DNA of 64,000 bases from the NCBI RefSeq assembly GCF_002234375.1, contig NZ_NMQV01000027.1, positions 1 to 64,000 of the forward strand. The letters run 5' to 3'. Positions within the stretch are counted from its first letter, which is position 1, and the number at the start of each line of letters is the position of its first letter. The notes under the pieces are model-generated. The model saw only the letters and a list, made by a program, of their open reading frames with translations, did no database searches and was not told the origin of the DNA. The stretch is from Pseudomonas fluvialis. Lineage in GTDB: Bacteria; Pseudomonadota; Gammaproteobacteria; Pseudomonadales; Pseudomonadaceae. A program made the translations under genes and the position numbers. This document shows, piece after piece, positions 51,738 to 57,774 of the stretch.

Positions 51738-53186
51738 TTAACGTCGGCCAGTCAACGCATCGGCCAGGGCGGCCTCCACAAGGCGCACCCGATTGCGCCC
51801 TTGCTCCTTGGCCTGGTACATCGCCTGGTCGGCCCGACTCATCAGGCTGTTCTGGCTCTCGGCATGCCCCTGAAACAGCGCCACACCGATACTCGCCGTG
51901 CAACGGTGCTCGATCGGCGCCACCCCCGCCGCAGCCTGCAGCACATAGCATTCAGCCAGACGCAGACGAATCTTCTCCGCCACGCCCAGCGCCTGCTGTG
52001 CCGCGCACTCCGCGTGTGTATCCAGCGCACGCAGCAACACCACGAATTCGTCACCCCCTATACGTGCCACCGTATCGGCTTCGCGCACACAGCCTTTCAG
52101 ACGCAGCGCCACCTCCATCAGCAACAGGTCACCGGCGCCATGCCCATGGGTATCGTTAAGGGGTTTGAAGTTATCCAGGTCCAGATACAGCAATGCGCCA
52201 AAGTGACCGCTGCGCTTGCTGGCCCCCATTGCCTGGTCGAGATGCTCCAGCAACAAGCGCCGGTTAGCCAACTGGGTCAGCGTGTCATGGAAGGCCAACT
52301 GGCGGATCTGCGCCTCCAGGCGCTTGCGCTCGGTGATATTCCGGGTAATCCCGTGATAACCGACAATCACGCCCTGTTCGTTACGATCAACCTTGGCCAG
52401 CACCTCGCCCCACACCAGCCGGCCATCCTTGCAGCGCTGCTGTATCTCGAACGTACGAAACTGCGTGGAACCTGCGCCCGACTCATCCAGCAACGAGGCA
52501 TTCAACACCGCGCGGACACGCGCACTGGCTTCGTCGGTCAGCAGCTCAAACACCGGCCGACCGATCACCTCGTCAGCCGGGAAACCGCGCAGCCGCTCAT
52601 CGGCCGGGCTGATGTAGGTAATGATGAAATGGCTGTCCATGCGCCAGTGCACATCCTCGGCATCCTCGGTGAGCATGCGGTAAAACGCCTGGCTCTCATG
52701 CAACGCGCGGGTACGCTCCACCACCAGCGCCTGCAAGGCATTGTTCTGCTCCCTGAGGCTTTGCAGCGGATAGACCTCACTGTGCTGCACACTGCGATAC
52801 GGGATGGAAATACTGCTGTGGGCGATCATCCATGCCGTGCCTTCCAGGCGAAACACCAACACCAGCCGCGCCACCTCCTGCGACAACTGCTGGCCATCCT
52901 CGGGCAGATGGATATGGAAAAAGCCGAGCGCCAGCACCAGGTCATCGGCCAGGTCTTGCAGAGCCAGGTCGAGCATCTCGATACCAATGCGCCCCGGCAC
53001 CTGGGCAAAATCCTGGCGGGTGATACGCACCCACTCATCATGGTCACGCACCAGATTCTGCCCACTGCCGGCGTAGCCGGTGAAGTTCTGGCTAAAACGC
53101 CGGGTCAGCCGCTCATCGCGGGCGGCGTACATCTCGATGTACTCGTCGAACAGCTCACGGATGAGGCGCTGGCGGTCCTGCTGCAT
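51738..53186 (-). CDS. Diguanylate cyclase with NTF2-like and PAS sensory domains
   Basis: The 482-residue cytoplasmic enzyme should make cyclic di-GMP. Residues 1-130 resemble a SnoaL/NTF2-like domain (LFDEYIEMYAARDERLTRRF, RIGIEMLDLALQDLADDLV). A short coiled coil leads to a PAS/PAC module (about 170-295, RMDSHFIITYISPADERLRG, GYHGITRNITERKRLEAQI). The GGDEF domain occupies about 310-470 with an intact active site RIGGDEFVV and an I-site READ exactly five residues before it, indicating product inhibition. No membrane span is seen. The N-terminal combination is less usual than plain PAS-GGDEF. Confidence 0.92.
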   Translation of the reverse strand: MQQDRQRLIRELFDEYIEMYAARDERLTRRFSQNFTGYAGSGQNLVRDHDEWVRITRQDFAQVPGRIGIEMLDLALQDLADDLVLALGFFHIHLPEDGQQLSQEVARLVLVFRLEGTAWMIAHSSISIPYRSVQHSEVYPLQSLREQNNALQALVVERTRALHESQAFYRMLTEDAEDVHWRMDSHFIITYISPADERLRGFPADEVIGRPVFELLTDEASARVRAVLNASLLDESGAGSTQFRTFEIQQRCKDGRLVWGEVLAKVDRNEQGVIVGYHGITRNITERKRLEAQIRQLAFHDTLTQLANRRLLLEHLDQAMGASKRSGHFGALLYLDLDNFKPLNDTHGHGAGDLLLMEVALRLKGCVREADTVARIGGDEFVVLLRALDTHAECAAQQALGVAEKIRLRLAECYVLQAAAGVAPIEHRCTASIGVALFQGHAESQNSLMSRADQAMYQAKEQGRNRVRLVEAALADALTGRR

Positions 53187-53442
53187 GGTGCGGATACATC
53201 CTGGTCGGGGCGATAGCAGGGGTCAGCGTCAGCAGCCCCTCGGCAAGGGTGAATAGCACGCATGATGCCGCATCGCCATGAGTGCTGCACAGCGCCGCGT
53301 CAACCCTAGGCACGGCCAGCAGACCTATCGAGTTTTACCGCGTATTACCGACACGTTCGCGCCTATCCAGCAGCTAACAGCCGTATTACCCGTCCGCACA
53401 CCGCACTGCGCCGAGCCCACTCCGCAAAGCACACGGCGACGA

Positions 53443-53898
53443 TCAGTCCTCGCCGATATCCTCGTGCCAGACCTCGGGATGGCGGTGAATGTAATCGGTC
53501 AGCAGTCGGGCGCAATCGGCAGAGTTCATGTCAATCACCTCAACGCCGCACTCGCGCAACCAGTCGATCCCCCCGGAGAAGGTCGCCGACTCCCCCACCA
53601 CCACAGCACCAATGCCGAACTGGCGAATCAAGCCGCTGCAATACCAGCAGGGCGCCAGCGTGGTCACCATGATCGTGTCTTTGTAGGTACGCTGCCGACC
53701 CGCCTTCCTGAAGGCATCCGTTTCCGCATGCACGGACGGATCACCTTCCTGCACACGCCGATTGTGGCCAGCGCCGAGCAGCACGCCAGCACGGTTGAAC
53801 AGTGCCGCGCCAATCGGAATGCCACCTTCCGCAAGCCCCTGGCGCGCCTCATCCAGCGCTACCTGCAACATGGCCGGATAATCAAGTGTGCTGCTCAC
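53443..53898 (-). CDS. Cytosine-deaminase-like nucleobase deaminase (GTG start)
   Basis: The zinc hydrolase has 151 residues from GTG 53898, which follows GGAGGGAG at good spacing; an overlapping ATG one base earlier stops at once. The active site is intact: HAE at 57-59 (zinc His and catalytic Glu) and PCWYC with Cys 84 and Cys 87. EGGIPIGAALF near residue 24, the GHNRRVQEG loop and the ending PEVWHEDIGED recall the yeast cytosine deaminase Fcy1 (my recollection of its PQDWFEDIGE end), unlike E. coli CodA. Cytosine or a related base is the likely substrate. It stands alone on the minus strand. Confidence 0.8.
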   Translation of the reverse strand: MSSTLDYPAMLQVALDEARQGLAEGGIPIGAALFNRAGVLLGAGHNRRVQEGDPSVHAETDAFRKAGRQRTYKDTIMVTTLAPCWYCSGLIRQFGIGAVVVGESATFSGGIDWLRECGVEVIDMNSADCARLLTDYIHRHPEVWHEDIGED

Positions 53899-54050
53899 AT
53901 TGCTCCCTCCTGCAAGACCTGCCCGACGTCCCCAGCAGCGCCCAAGAACGGCATGGCTGCGCGTGACCGGGCAAAGCGTATAACTGGAAAACCGCCCAAC
54001 ACCCGGCTGCCCCCGGTGAGTCGCGCCAGCATGCGCCGTCGCCCAGCACG

Positions 54051-54422
54051 CTAGAAAAACCCCACAAGGGCATTGAGGGCTACCTTGCACGGCCAAATAA
54101 CCGCGATGCTCAGGACAATGTCACGCAGCATCCGCCCTTGCGGCTGCCAGCGAATGCTCAGCGCCCAGTCCTCCGACTCGCTCAGCGCATAACGCGCCAG
54201 CAAATACATGGCATAGCTGCTTTTCCAGGTGAGAACAAACCCCGCCAGCATGGCCAGCAGGTCTACCCACAGATGCTCGCCTCCGGCGCCAGACAGCCAG
54301 GCCATGCAGGCAGCCGTTAACGCCACCGTAAACACCAGGCTATAAAGCAGGGTGACACCCAGGCCACGCGCCAACGCAGCAAGCGCCGACAGGAAAGACC
54401 TGTTCCGCTTATCTCTATACAT
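54051..54422 (-). CDS. Hypothetical membrane protein next to the cassette array
   Basis: From ATG 54422 the protein has 123 residues, with hydrophobic spans at about 18-45 and 50-75 and a third near the C-terminus (LRDIVLSIAVIWPCKVALNALVGFF). No clear ribosome-binding site precedes the ATG; an in-frame GTG 21 bases upstream is an alternative. It begins 16 bases beyond the left edge of the 135-base repeat, so it could be the distal cassette gene or the first chromosomal gene after the array. Its base composition is like the chromosome's. No family recognised. Confidence 0.55.
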   Translation of the reverse strand: MYRDKRNRSFLSALAALARGLGVTLLYSLVFTVALTAACMAWLSGAGGEHLWVDLLAMLAGFVLTWKSSYAMYLLARYALSESEDWALSIRWQPQGRMLRDIVLSIAVIWPCKVALNALVGFF

Positions 54423-54437
54423 GGTGAAAAAAGCCTT

Positions 54438-54575
54438 CCCCACTGCGCGAACTACAAAGTGGCCAGGGCGAGCAGTCCACAACAGGCCGGATAGTCAAAT
54501 GCAACCGCGCTGACGACAAGTGCAAAAGCAACGTTTTACTCACTGCTTGTGAGGAAGGTCCATATAGGTGTTAGC
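54438..54575 (-). repeat. Long cassette-boundary repeat, copy A (attC-like)
   Basis: About 135 bases closely match copy B at 55367-55504, both in the same orientation, with blocks such as GCGCGAACTACA, CACAACAGGCCGGATA and GCAACCGCGCTGACGACA shared exactly. Read on the minus strand it begins AGCTAACA, in which the TAA is the stop codon of the toxin gene, as is typical when a cassette gene runs into its attC core. The arms show only imperfect dyad symmetry (for example CTCAC/GTGAG), so identification as a VCR-sized attC is tentative. Confidence 0.6.
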
Positions 54576-54873
54576 TATTTCCAAGCATATAAGCGCGAAG
54601 CTGCCGTTCTTCTCTCATAACAAAGAGGATGAAAACGTGTTTGTCATCTTCACGATAAATAACTCGGCAGGGTGGTGCCACCAGCTCTCTATAAACGGAG
54701 TTCGGAAGCTCTGGCGGAGTTCGCCCCGATTGGGGAAAGCTTTCTAGGCGCTTGGTTTTTTCGAAAACAGCGCTGACTAACTGACTTGCTGCTGTGAAAT
54801 TATCTAGGGCAATGTACTCAGCAATGGCATCCAGCTCTTGGAGGGCGGGCTCCGTCCAGATTACTTCAGCCAT
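54571..54873 (-). CDS. ParE/RelE-superfamily toxin
   Basis: The 100-residue protein is a type II toxin of the ParE/RelE fold. It starts MAEVIWTEPALQELDAIAEYIA, continues with FPQSGRTPPELPNSVYRELVAPPCRVIYRED and ends with VFILFVMREERQLRAYML, the usual beta-sheet with the RxxYRE-type core. ParE members poison gyrase and RelE members cleave mRNA; the sequence does not decide between them. It overlaps the antitoxin gene by 13 bases, and its TAA stop lies in the attC-like core. This places the pair within a gene cassette. Confidence 0.88.
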   Translation of the reverse strand: MAEVIWTEPALQELDAIAEYIALDNFTAASQLVSAVFEKTKRLESFPQSGRTPPELPNSVYRELVAPPCRVIYREDDKHVFILFVMREERQLRAYMLGNS

Positions 54874-55118
54874 TTGCTCATTTTCTCCTTGGCCTCACTG
54901 TGGCTGTACGTTCTTCCTTCAAGTACAGCGCGCTCTCCACGTGATAGCCCGTCAAGCAGTGCCAGTCGACGCTGCATGAACTCGTAATCCTCTACATCGA
55001 CGAGATACGCAGAGGGTTGGCCATGCTCGGTGATCAGTACCGGCTCTTTTGAAACATGGAGGTCTGCCAGGATTTTCGTGGCTTGGCGCTTGAGATTGGT
55101 GACGAGCTCAACTTTCAT
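54861..55118 (-). CDS. Phd/YefM-family antitoxin
   Basis: The 85-residue protein neutralises the downstream ParE/RelE toxin. The N-terminal DNA-binding part (KVELVTNLKRQATKILADLHVSKEPVLITEHGQPSAYLVDVEDYE) is Phd/YefM-like, and the C-terminal half (SRGERAVLEGRTYSHSEAKEKMSKWL) is the toxin-binding helix. A 24-base palindrome 21 bases upstream is its likely autoregulatory operator. Gene order (antitoxin first, overlapping) is canonical. Confidence 0.9.
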   Translation of the reverse strand: MKVELVTNLKRQATKILADLHVSKEPVLITEHGQPSAYLVDVEDYEFMQRRLALLDGLSRGERAVLEGRTYSHSEAKEKMSKWLK

Positions 55119-55139
55119 GGTGGCACCCTAGACCAGATC

Positions 55140-55176
55140 AAAGTGACACTATAGTGTCACTTTTCGGGCGACGCAA
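55140..55176 (-). promoter_or_regulatory. Toxin-antitoxin promoter with 24-base palindromic operator
   Basis: Bases 55140-55163 are a perfect palindrome with half-site AAAGTGACACTA. Within it, on the minus strand, lies the -10 TATAGT (55148-55153). Seventeen bases upstream is a -35-like TTGCGT (55171-55176). Antitoxin binding would cover the -10, as expected for conditional autoregulation. Confidence 0.8.
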
Positions 55177-55190
55177 GCAGAGCCAAGCTT

Positions 55191-55241
55191 GGTCAAGGGG
55201 CGGGTTTTAGCCGCTCCCAGTGAGTGAAGCGAGCGATTTGT
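55191..55241 (-). repeat. Half-attC-like repeat, copy 1
   Basis: About 51 bases match 57468-57517 with few differences (shared blocks AAGGGGCGGG, TTTAGCC, TCCCAGTGAG, GAAGCGA, CGATTTG). The internal GGGCGGG/CCGCTCC part resembles the terminal hairpin of an attC. It lies upstream of the toxin-antitoxin promoter, where the attC of a preceding cassette would be. In place of the expected GTTAAC core it has AAGCTTGG, so this copy is degenerate. Confidence 0.55.
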
Positions 55242-55366
55242 CAGAACGGCAAGATGGTTTTCTGGTGGTTGTGGTGAACAGCAGCACTGTCGGAACAGGC
55301 GAGTCCTGCAGCGGAATAAGGCCGATAACAATCATGATCCGCGTGATCGATTGAACGCTTGGCCCC

Positions 55367-55504
55367 CGCTGCGCGAACTACAGATTGGCCAGGGCGGAAA
55401 AGCCCACAACAGGCCGGATATACGAATGCAACCGCGCTGACGACAGGTGCACAAGCAATGCTTTGCTCACTACTTGTGGGGAGAGTTCATATACAGTTGT
55501 TAGC
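55367..55504 (-). repeat. Long cassette-boundary repeat, copy B (attC-like)
   Basis: This is the second copy of the 135-base repeat described at 54438-54575. On the minus strand it begins TGCTAACA 14 bases past the stop of the 122-residue gene. Partial dyads are visible: CTG....GAACT near one end pairs with AGTTC...CAG near the other, and CCCACAA pairs with TTGTGGG inside. The stretch 55242-55366 between the two repeat types holds nothing I recognise. Confidence 0.6.
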
Positions 55505-55517
55505 AAAAAAATGACGC

Positions 55518-55886
55518 TCAGAAAACATCACTAAATTTTGCCATAATATCATTATGAAATCTGGAGTCTTCGGCGTATTTTATTATCCATGGAATGTACG
55601 GATGTTTATATCCGGCATATTTAGAGAGCAATTTTGTAGCTGGCTCTCCCAAGTTAATTAGCAATGCACTTATGAAATCGATGTAGAGGAAAAAGCCTGT
55701 GACAGTTTTATCATCATAGTCGTCTTGGCAATACTCACTTGGATCATCTAGTCGCGAAACCGCCTCAACAAGTATATCGACATCACGCTCATCAATCTTT
55801 GCAACGATACTGCGCAAAAAGTCCTTCGATATTTGTGATGAAACAAACTGATCGAAAGCGTCTTTCAACTCTTCAGAAAGATTCAC
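55518..55886 (-). CDS. Cassette-borne hypothetical protein, 122 residues
   Basis: I use the GTG at 55886, seven bases after AGGAG; a TTG three bases upstream is possible. The protein is acidic and helical (LSEELKDAFDQFVSSQI, DERDVDILVEAVSRLDD, KHPYIPWIIKYAED). No family recognised. It starts 17 bases after an attC core (GTTAGCA) and its base composition is much AT-richer than the chromosome. Both points indicate acquisition as a gene cassette. Confidence 0.7.
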   Translation of the reverse strand: MNLSEELKDAFDQFVSSQISKDFLRSIVAKIDERDVDILVEAVSRLDDPSEYCQDDYDDKTVTGFFLYIDFISALLINLGEPATKLLSKYAGYKHPYIPWIIKYAEDSRFHNDIMAKFSDVF

Positions 55887-55902
55887 CAATATTCTCCTTT
55901 TT

Positions 55903-55962
55903 TGCTAACGCCTCAAACACCGGCGCAGCTTTGCTGCGTCCGAGTGCTTTGACTTGTTAACT
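55903..55962 (-). repeat. attC site (integron cassette recombination site), 60 bases
   Basis: On the minus strand the site runs from AGTTAAC (R'') to GTTAGCA (R'). The arms AGTCAAAGCAC and GTGTTTGAGGC pair as TCAAA-CAC with one extra G left unpaired, the hallmark extrahelical base of attC. The centre, CGGACGCAGC/GCTGCGCCGG, closes the hairpin on AAA. The TAA stop of the 339-residue gene lies inside AGTTAAC, as in real cassettes. Confidence 0.85.
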
Positions 55963-56976
55963 TTTTGATGACCATTTTAAGTACTCGTTAGCTATTTCAT
56001 TGAATTGATGAATATGCTTTTCTATTTTTTTTGCATCACATGTCTGGCACATCCAAGGCTTACCTTTACCTGTAGGCAGTATCACTGTGTGCTCGCCACA
56101 TTTTTTACAAGCAAGAAAATCATAAACACCAGATACTGGCTCAAACAAATCACACTCCACATCAGGTCTTGCGCCTGCTAGTGCCGCTACGTCCTCGAAT
56201 TTATATTTATTGCTAATGAAGAGATATTTTAGCTTTCTTAGTTTTGCAAGGGGTAAAAGCCCATCTTGTTCCACCATAAATGTCCCAAGTGATAGCCAGT
56301 AAAGCTCCTGAAGCGAAGTTAATGGCTCCAGAGTTTTGGCTTTTAAGTACTTGATACTGTTCCCATCACCTGCAATAGAAAGCCCCTTTAAGTTAATGAG
56401 ATTCTTAGTAAATGATAAATCTTCGCAGGCCCTTATATTTTCAAGTTCCAACCATTCAAGGGCTGGAAGCTGACCAAGAGGTTCAAGAGGTGCCAAAGAA
56501 GGAGAGCTACCAATATGGAGATACCTAAGACTTTTTGCCTTAGTGATTTTGTCTATTGATTTTATTCCGCTCCATTTAATATAGAGACCTTTTATTGACT
56601 TCATCTCACATACAGCATCAAACAACTCTTGAGTTGTCCTTGATGAAAACCAAATATATTCGACGTTGTCCATATCTGGTAATGATTCACACCAAGAATT
56701 AACCAGCTTCTTTTGTGCACTAGGTTTTAATTCTGTCTGTGTGCATACGATATTCAGTCGATCACTTCCATCATACTCTGACGGATAGCGAATTGATTTT
56801 GGCGGAAAGTCTTTTGTTGGGCGGCAATACCAAAAACTATGAGATGGCTGAACGTCTTCACTTCTTAAATGCATTTCTTGCTTCATCAAATCCATGAAGC
56901 CCTGAAGCACCTCTTTTGAGGATTTGGCCTTAGACTTTTCTCTGTAGAGAGTAAATTCATCCTTGCTATCTGCCAT
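55957..56976 (-). CDS. Cassette-borne leucine-rich-repeat-like protein with C-terminal zinc ribbon
   Basis: The 339-residue protein starts 23 bases after an attC core. Residues 1-90 are polar. About 95-265 form irregular leucine-rich repeats with the pattern L..L.L.. (KGLYIKWSGIKSIDKI, LRYLHIGSSPSLAPLEPLGQ, LEWLELENIRACEDL, LKGLSIAGDG, LQELYWLSLG, LRKLKYLFISNKYKFEDV). A zinc-ribbon pair, CKKCGEH and CQTCDAKK, lies at about 285-315. No signal peptide is seen, so it should be cytoplasmic. It is probably a protein-binding module; no function can be named. Confidence 0.75.
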   Translation of the reverse strand: MADSKDEFTLYREKSKAKSSKEVLQGFMDLMKQEMHLRSEDVQPSHSFWYCRPTKDFPPKSIRYPSEYDGSDRLNIVCTQTELKPSAQKKLVNSWCESLPDMDNVEYIWFSSRTTQELFDAVCEMKSIKGLYIKWSGIKSIDKITKAKSLRYLHIGSSPSLAPLEPLGQLPALEWLELENIRACEDLSFTKNLINLKGLSIAGDGNSIKYLKAKTLEPLTSLQELYWLSLGTFMVEQDGLLPLAKLRKLKYLFISNKYKFEDVAALAGARPDVECDLFEPVSGVYDFLACKKCGEHTVILPTGKGKPWMCQTCDAKKIEKHIHQFNEIANEYLKWSSKS

Positions 56977-56998
56977 AAATACTCGATCTCTGATTTAA

Positions 56999-57083
56999 AG
57001 TTAACGCCGCCAACACAGGCCGAGCGACGGCGAGGTCCAGCCCGCGTTTTTTTTGCGGGCGATTGTGCTTGGCCTTGTTAACT
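56999..57083 (-). repeat. attC site (integron cassette recombination site), 85 bases
   Basis: On the minus strand it runs from AGTTAAC (R'') to GTTAACT (R'). The arms GGCCAAGCACA and TGTGTTGGCGGC pair as GCCAA-CACA with a single extrahelical G, as in the 60-base site. The centre contains CGCCCGC-A8-CGCGGGC. The TAA stop of the 124-residue gene is embedded in the R'' core. Confidence 0.85.
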
Positions 57084-57452
57084 GCTGAATATTTCACAAA
57101 CTGCATCCCAGATTTTTGATTGATAATTTTTAGCGAAGTCTGGAGGAATATGGTAACCATCGTATCCTACGCCTAACTCCTCTTCTTTGTCAGGATCTTC
57201 GCCGATAAACGAAGATGCTACATATTCACTTATGGCATCTTCTACCAAAAGCTGCAATGCCTCATAATATTTCTCTGGAATGTTGGCCGATTTACGAACT
57301 TGATCAAAAACAAGTGCAAACTTATACCATGAATCTACTTCACTTTCTGGCGAAGAAAATAACTTTGCCCCATCAAGAAATGGCTCACCGAAGTAGAAGC
57401 CAAGGACCTCATCAATAAACTTTGATTTATCTTCGATAGTCATAGTTGCCAT
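57078..57452 (-). CDS. Cassette-borne hypothetical protein, 124 residues
   Basis: The protein begins MATMTIEDKSKFIDEVLGFY only a few bases after an attC core (AGTTAAC at 57457-57463), with no clear ribosome-binding site, common in cassettes. The second Met at codon 4 is an alternative. It is acidic and mostly helical, with conserved-looking aromatic positions (WYKFALVFDQVRK, YEALQLLVEDAISEYV). No family recognised. AT-rich composition sets it apart from the chromosome. Confidence 0.7.
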   Translation of the reverse strand: MATMTIEDKSKFIDEVLGFYFGEPFLDGAKLFSSPESEVDSWYKFALVFDQVRKSANIPEKYYEALQLLVEDAISEYVASSFIGEDPDKEEELGVGYDGYHIPPDFAKNYQSKIWDAVCEIFSS

Positions 57453-57456
57453 GTGC

Positions 57457-57517
57457 AGTTAACGTTTGGTTAAGGGGCGGGCTTTAGCCCGTCCCAGTGA
57501 GCGAAGCGAACGATTTG
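57457..57517 (-). repeat. Interrupted attC: right half only, followed by IS110 remnant
   Basis: The core AGTTAAC (57457-57463) and arm GTTTGGTTAAGGGGC are followed by a CGGGC-TTTA-GCCCG terminal hairpin and TCCCAGTGAGCGAAGCGA, the 51-base repeat also found at 55191-55241. The opposite core and arm that should complete the attC are missing. IS110-type sequence follows instead, so the site looks disrupted by an insertion. Confidence 0.65.
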
Positions 57518-57591
57518 AATGCTGTAATGGACTTCCCCCACACCACCCTTCTATACCAAGCATCGTGGTGGCTGAAATTGGGAGAGTCGGT

Positions 57592-57735
57592 ATGAAACGC
57601 ATTGCAGTTGATCTGGCCAAATCCGTTTACCAAGTTGCCGAGAGTGTCCGTTCCGGCCAGGTGGTGCAGCGCAAGCGGCTGAACCGAGAGGCGTTCCGGC
57701 GATATATACAGGAGCAGGCCGAGCCGGTCGAGTAA
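57592..57735 (+). pseudogene. IS110-family transposase, N-terminal remnant
   Basis: A 47-residue frame begins MKRIAVDLAKSVYQVAE, the N-terminus of an IS110-type DEDD transposase including the first catalytic Asp (IAVDLAK). It stops after QEQAEPVE with TAA, while intact transposases of this family have about 310-350 residues. Nothing of the rest of the element is found before sbcC begins 40 bases later. The 70 bases before the ATG may be the element's left end. IS1111-attC elements of this family are known to insert in attC sites, which fits the position. Confidence 0.8.
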
Positions 57736-57774
57736 CCCGCTCGCCCTGCCGCCATTCAACACACGGGATAGCGA

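Noticed and set aside
53187..53442. Gap between the cyclase and deaminase genes
   Set aside because: I searched it for small genes, hairpins and repeats and saw nothing supportable.
55149..55331. A 60-codon minus-strand frame upstream of the antitoxin
   Set aside because: It runs through the half-attC repeat and ends in the operator region; Cys/Arg-rich composition and no start signal argue against coding.
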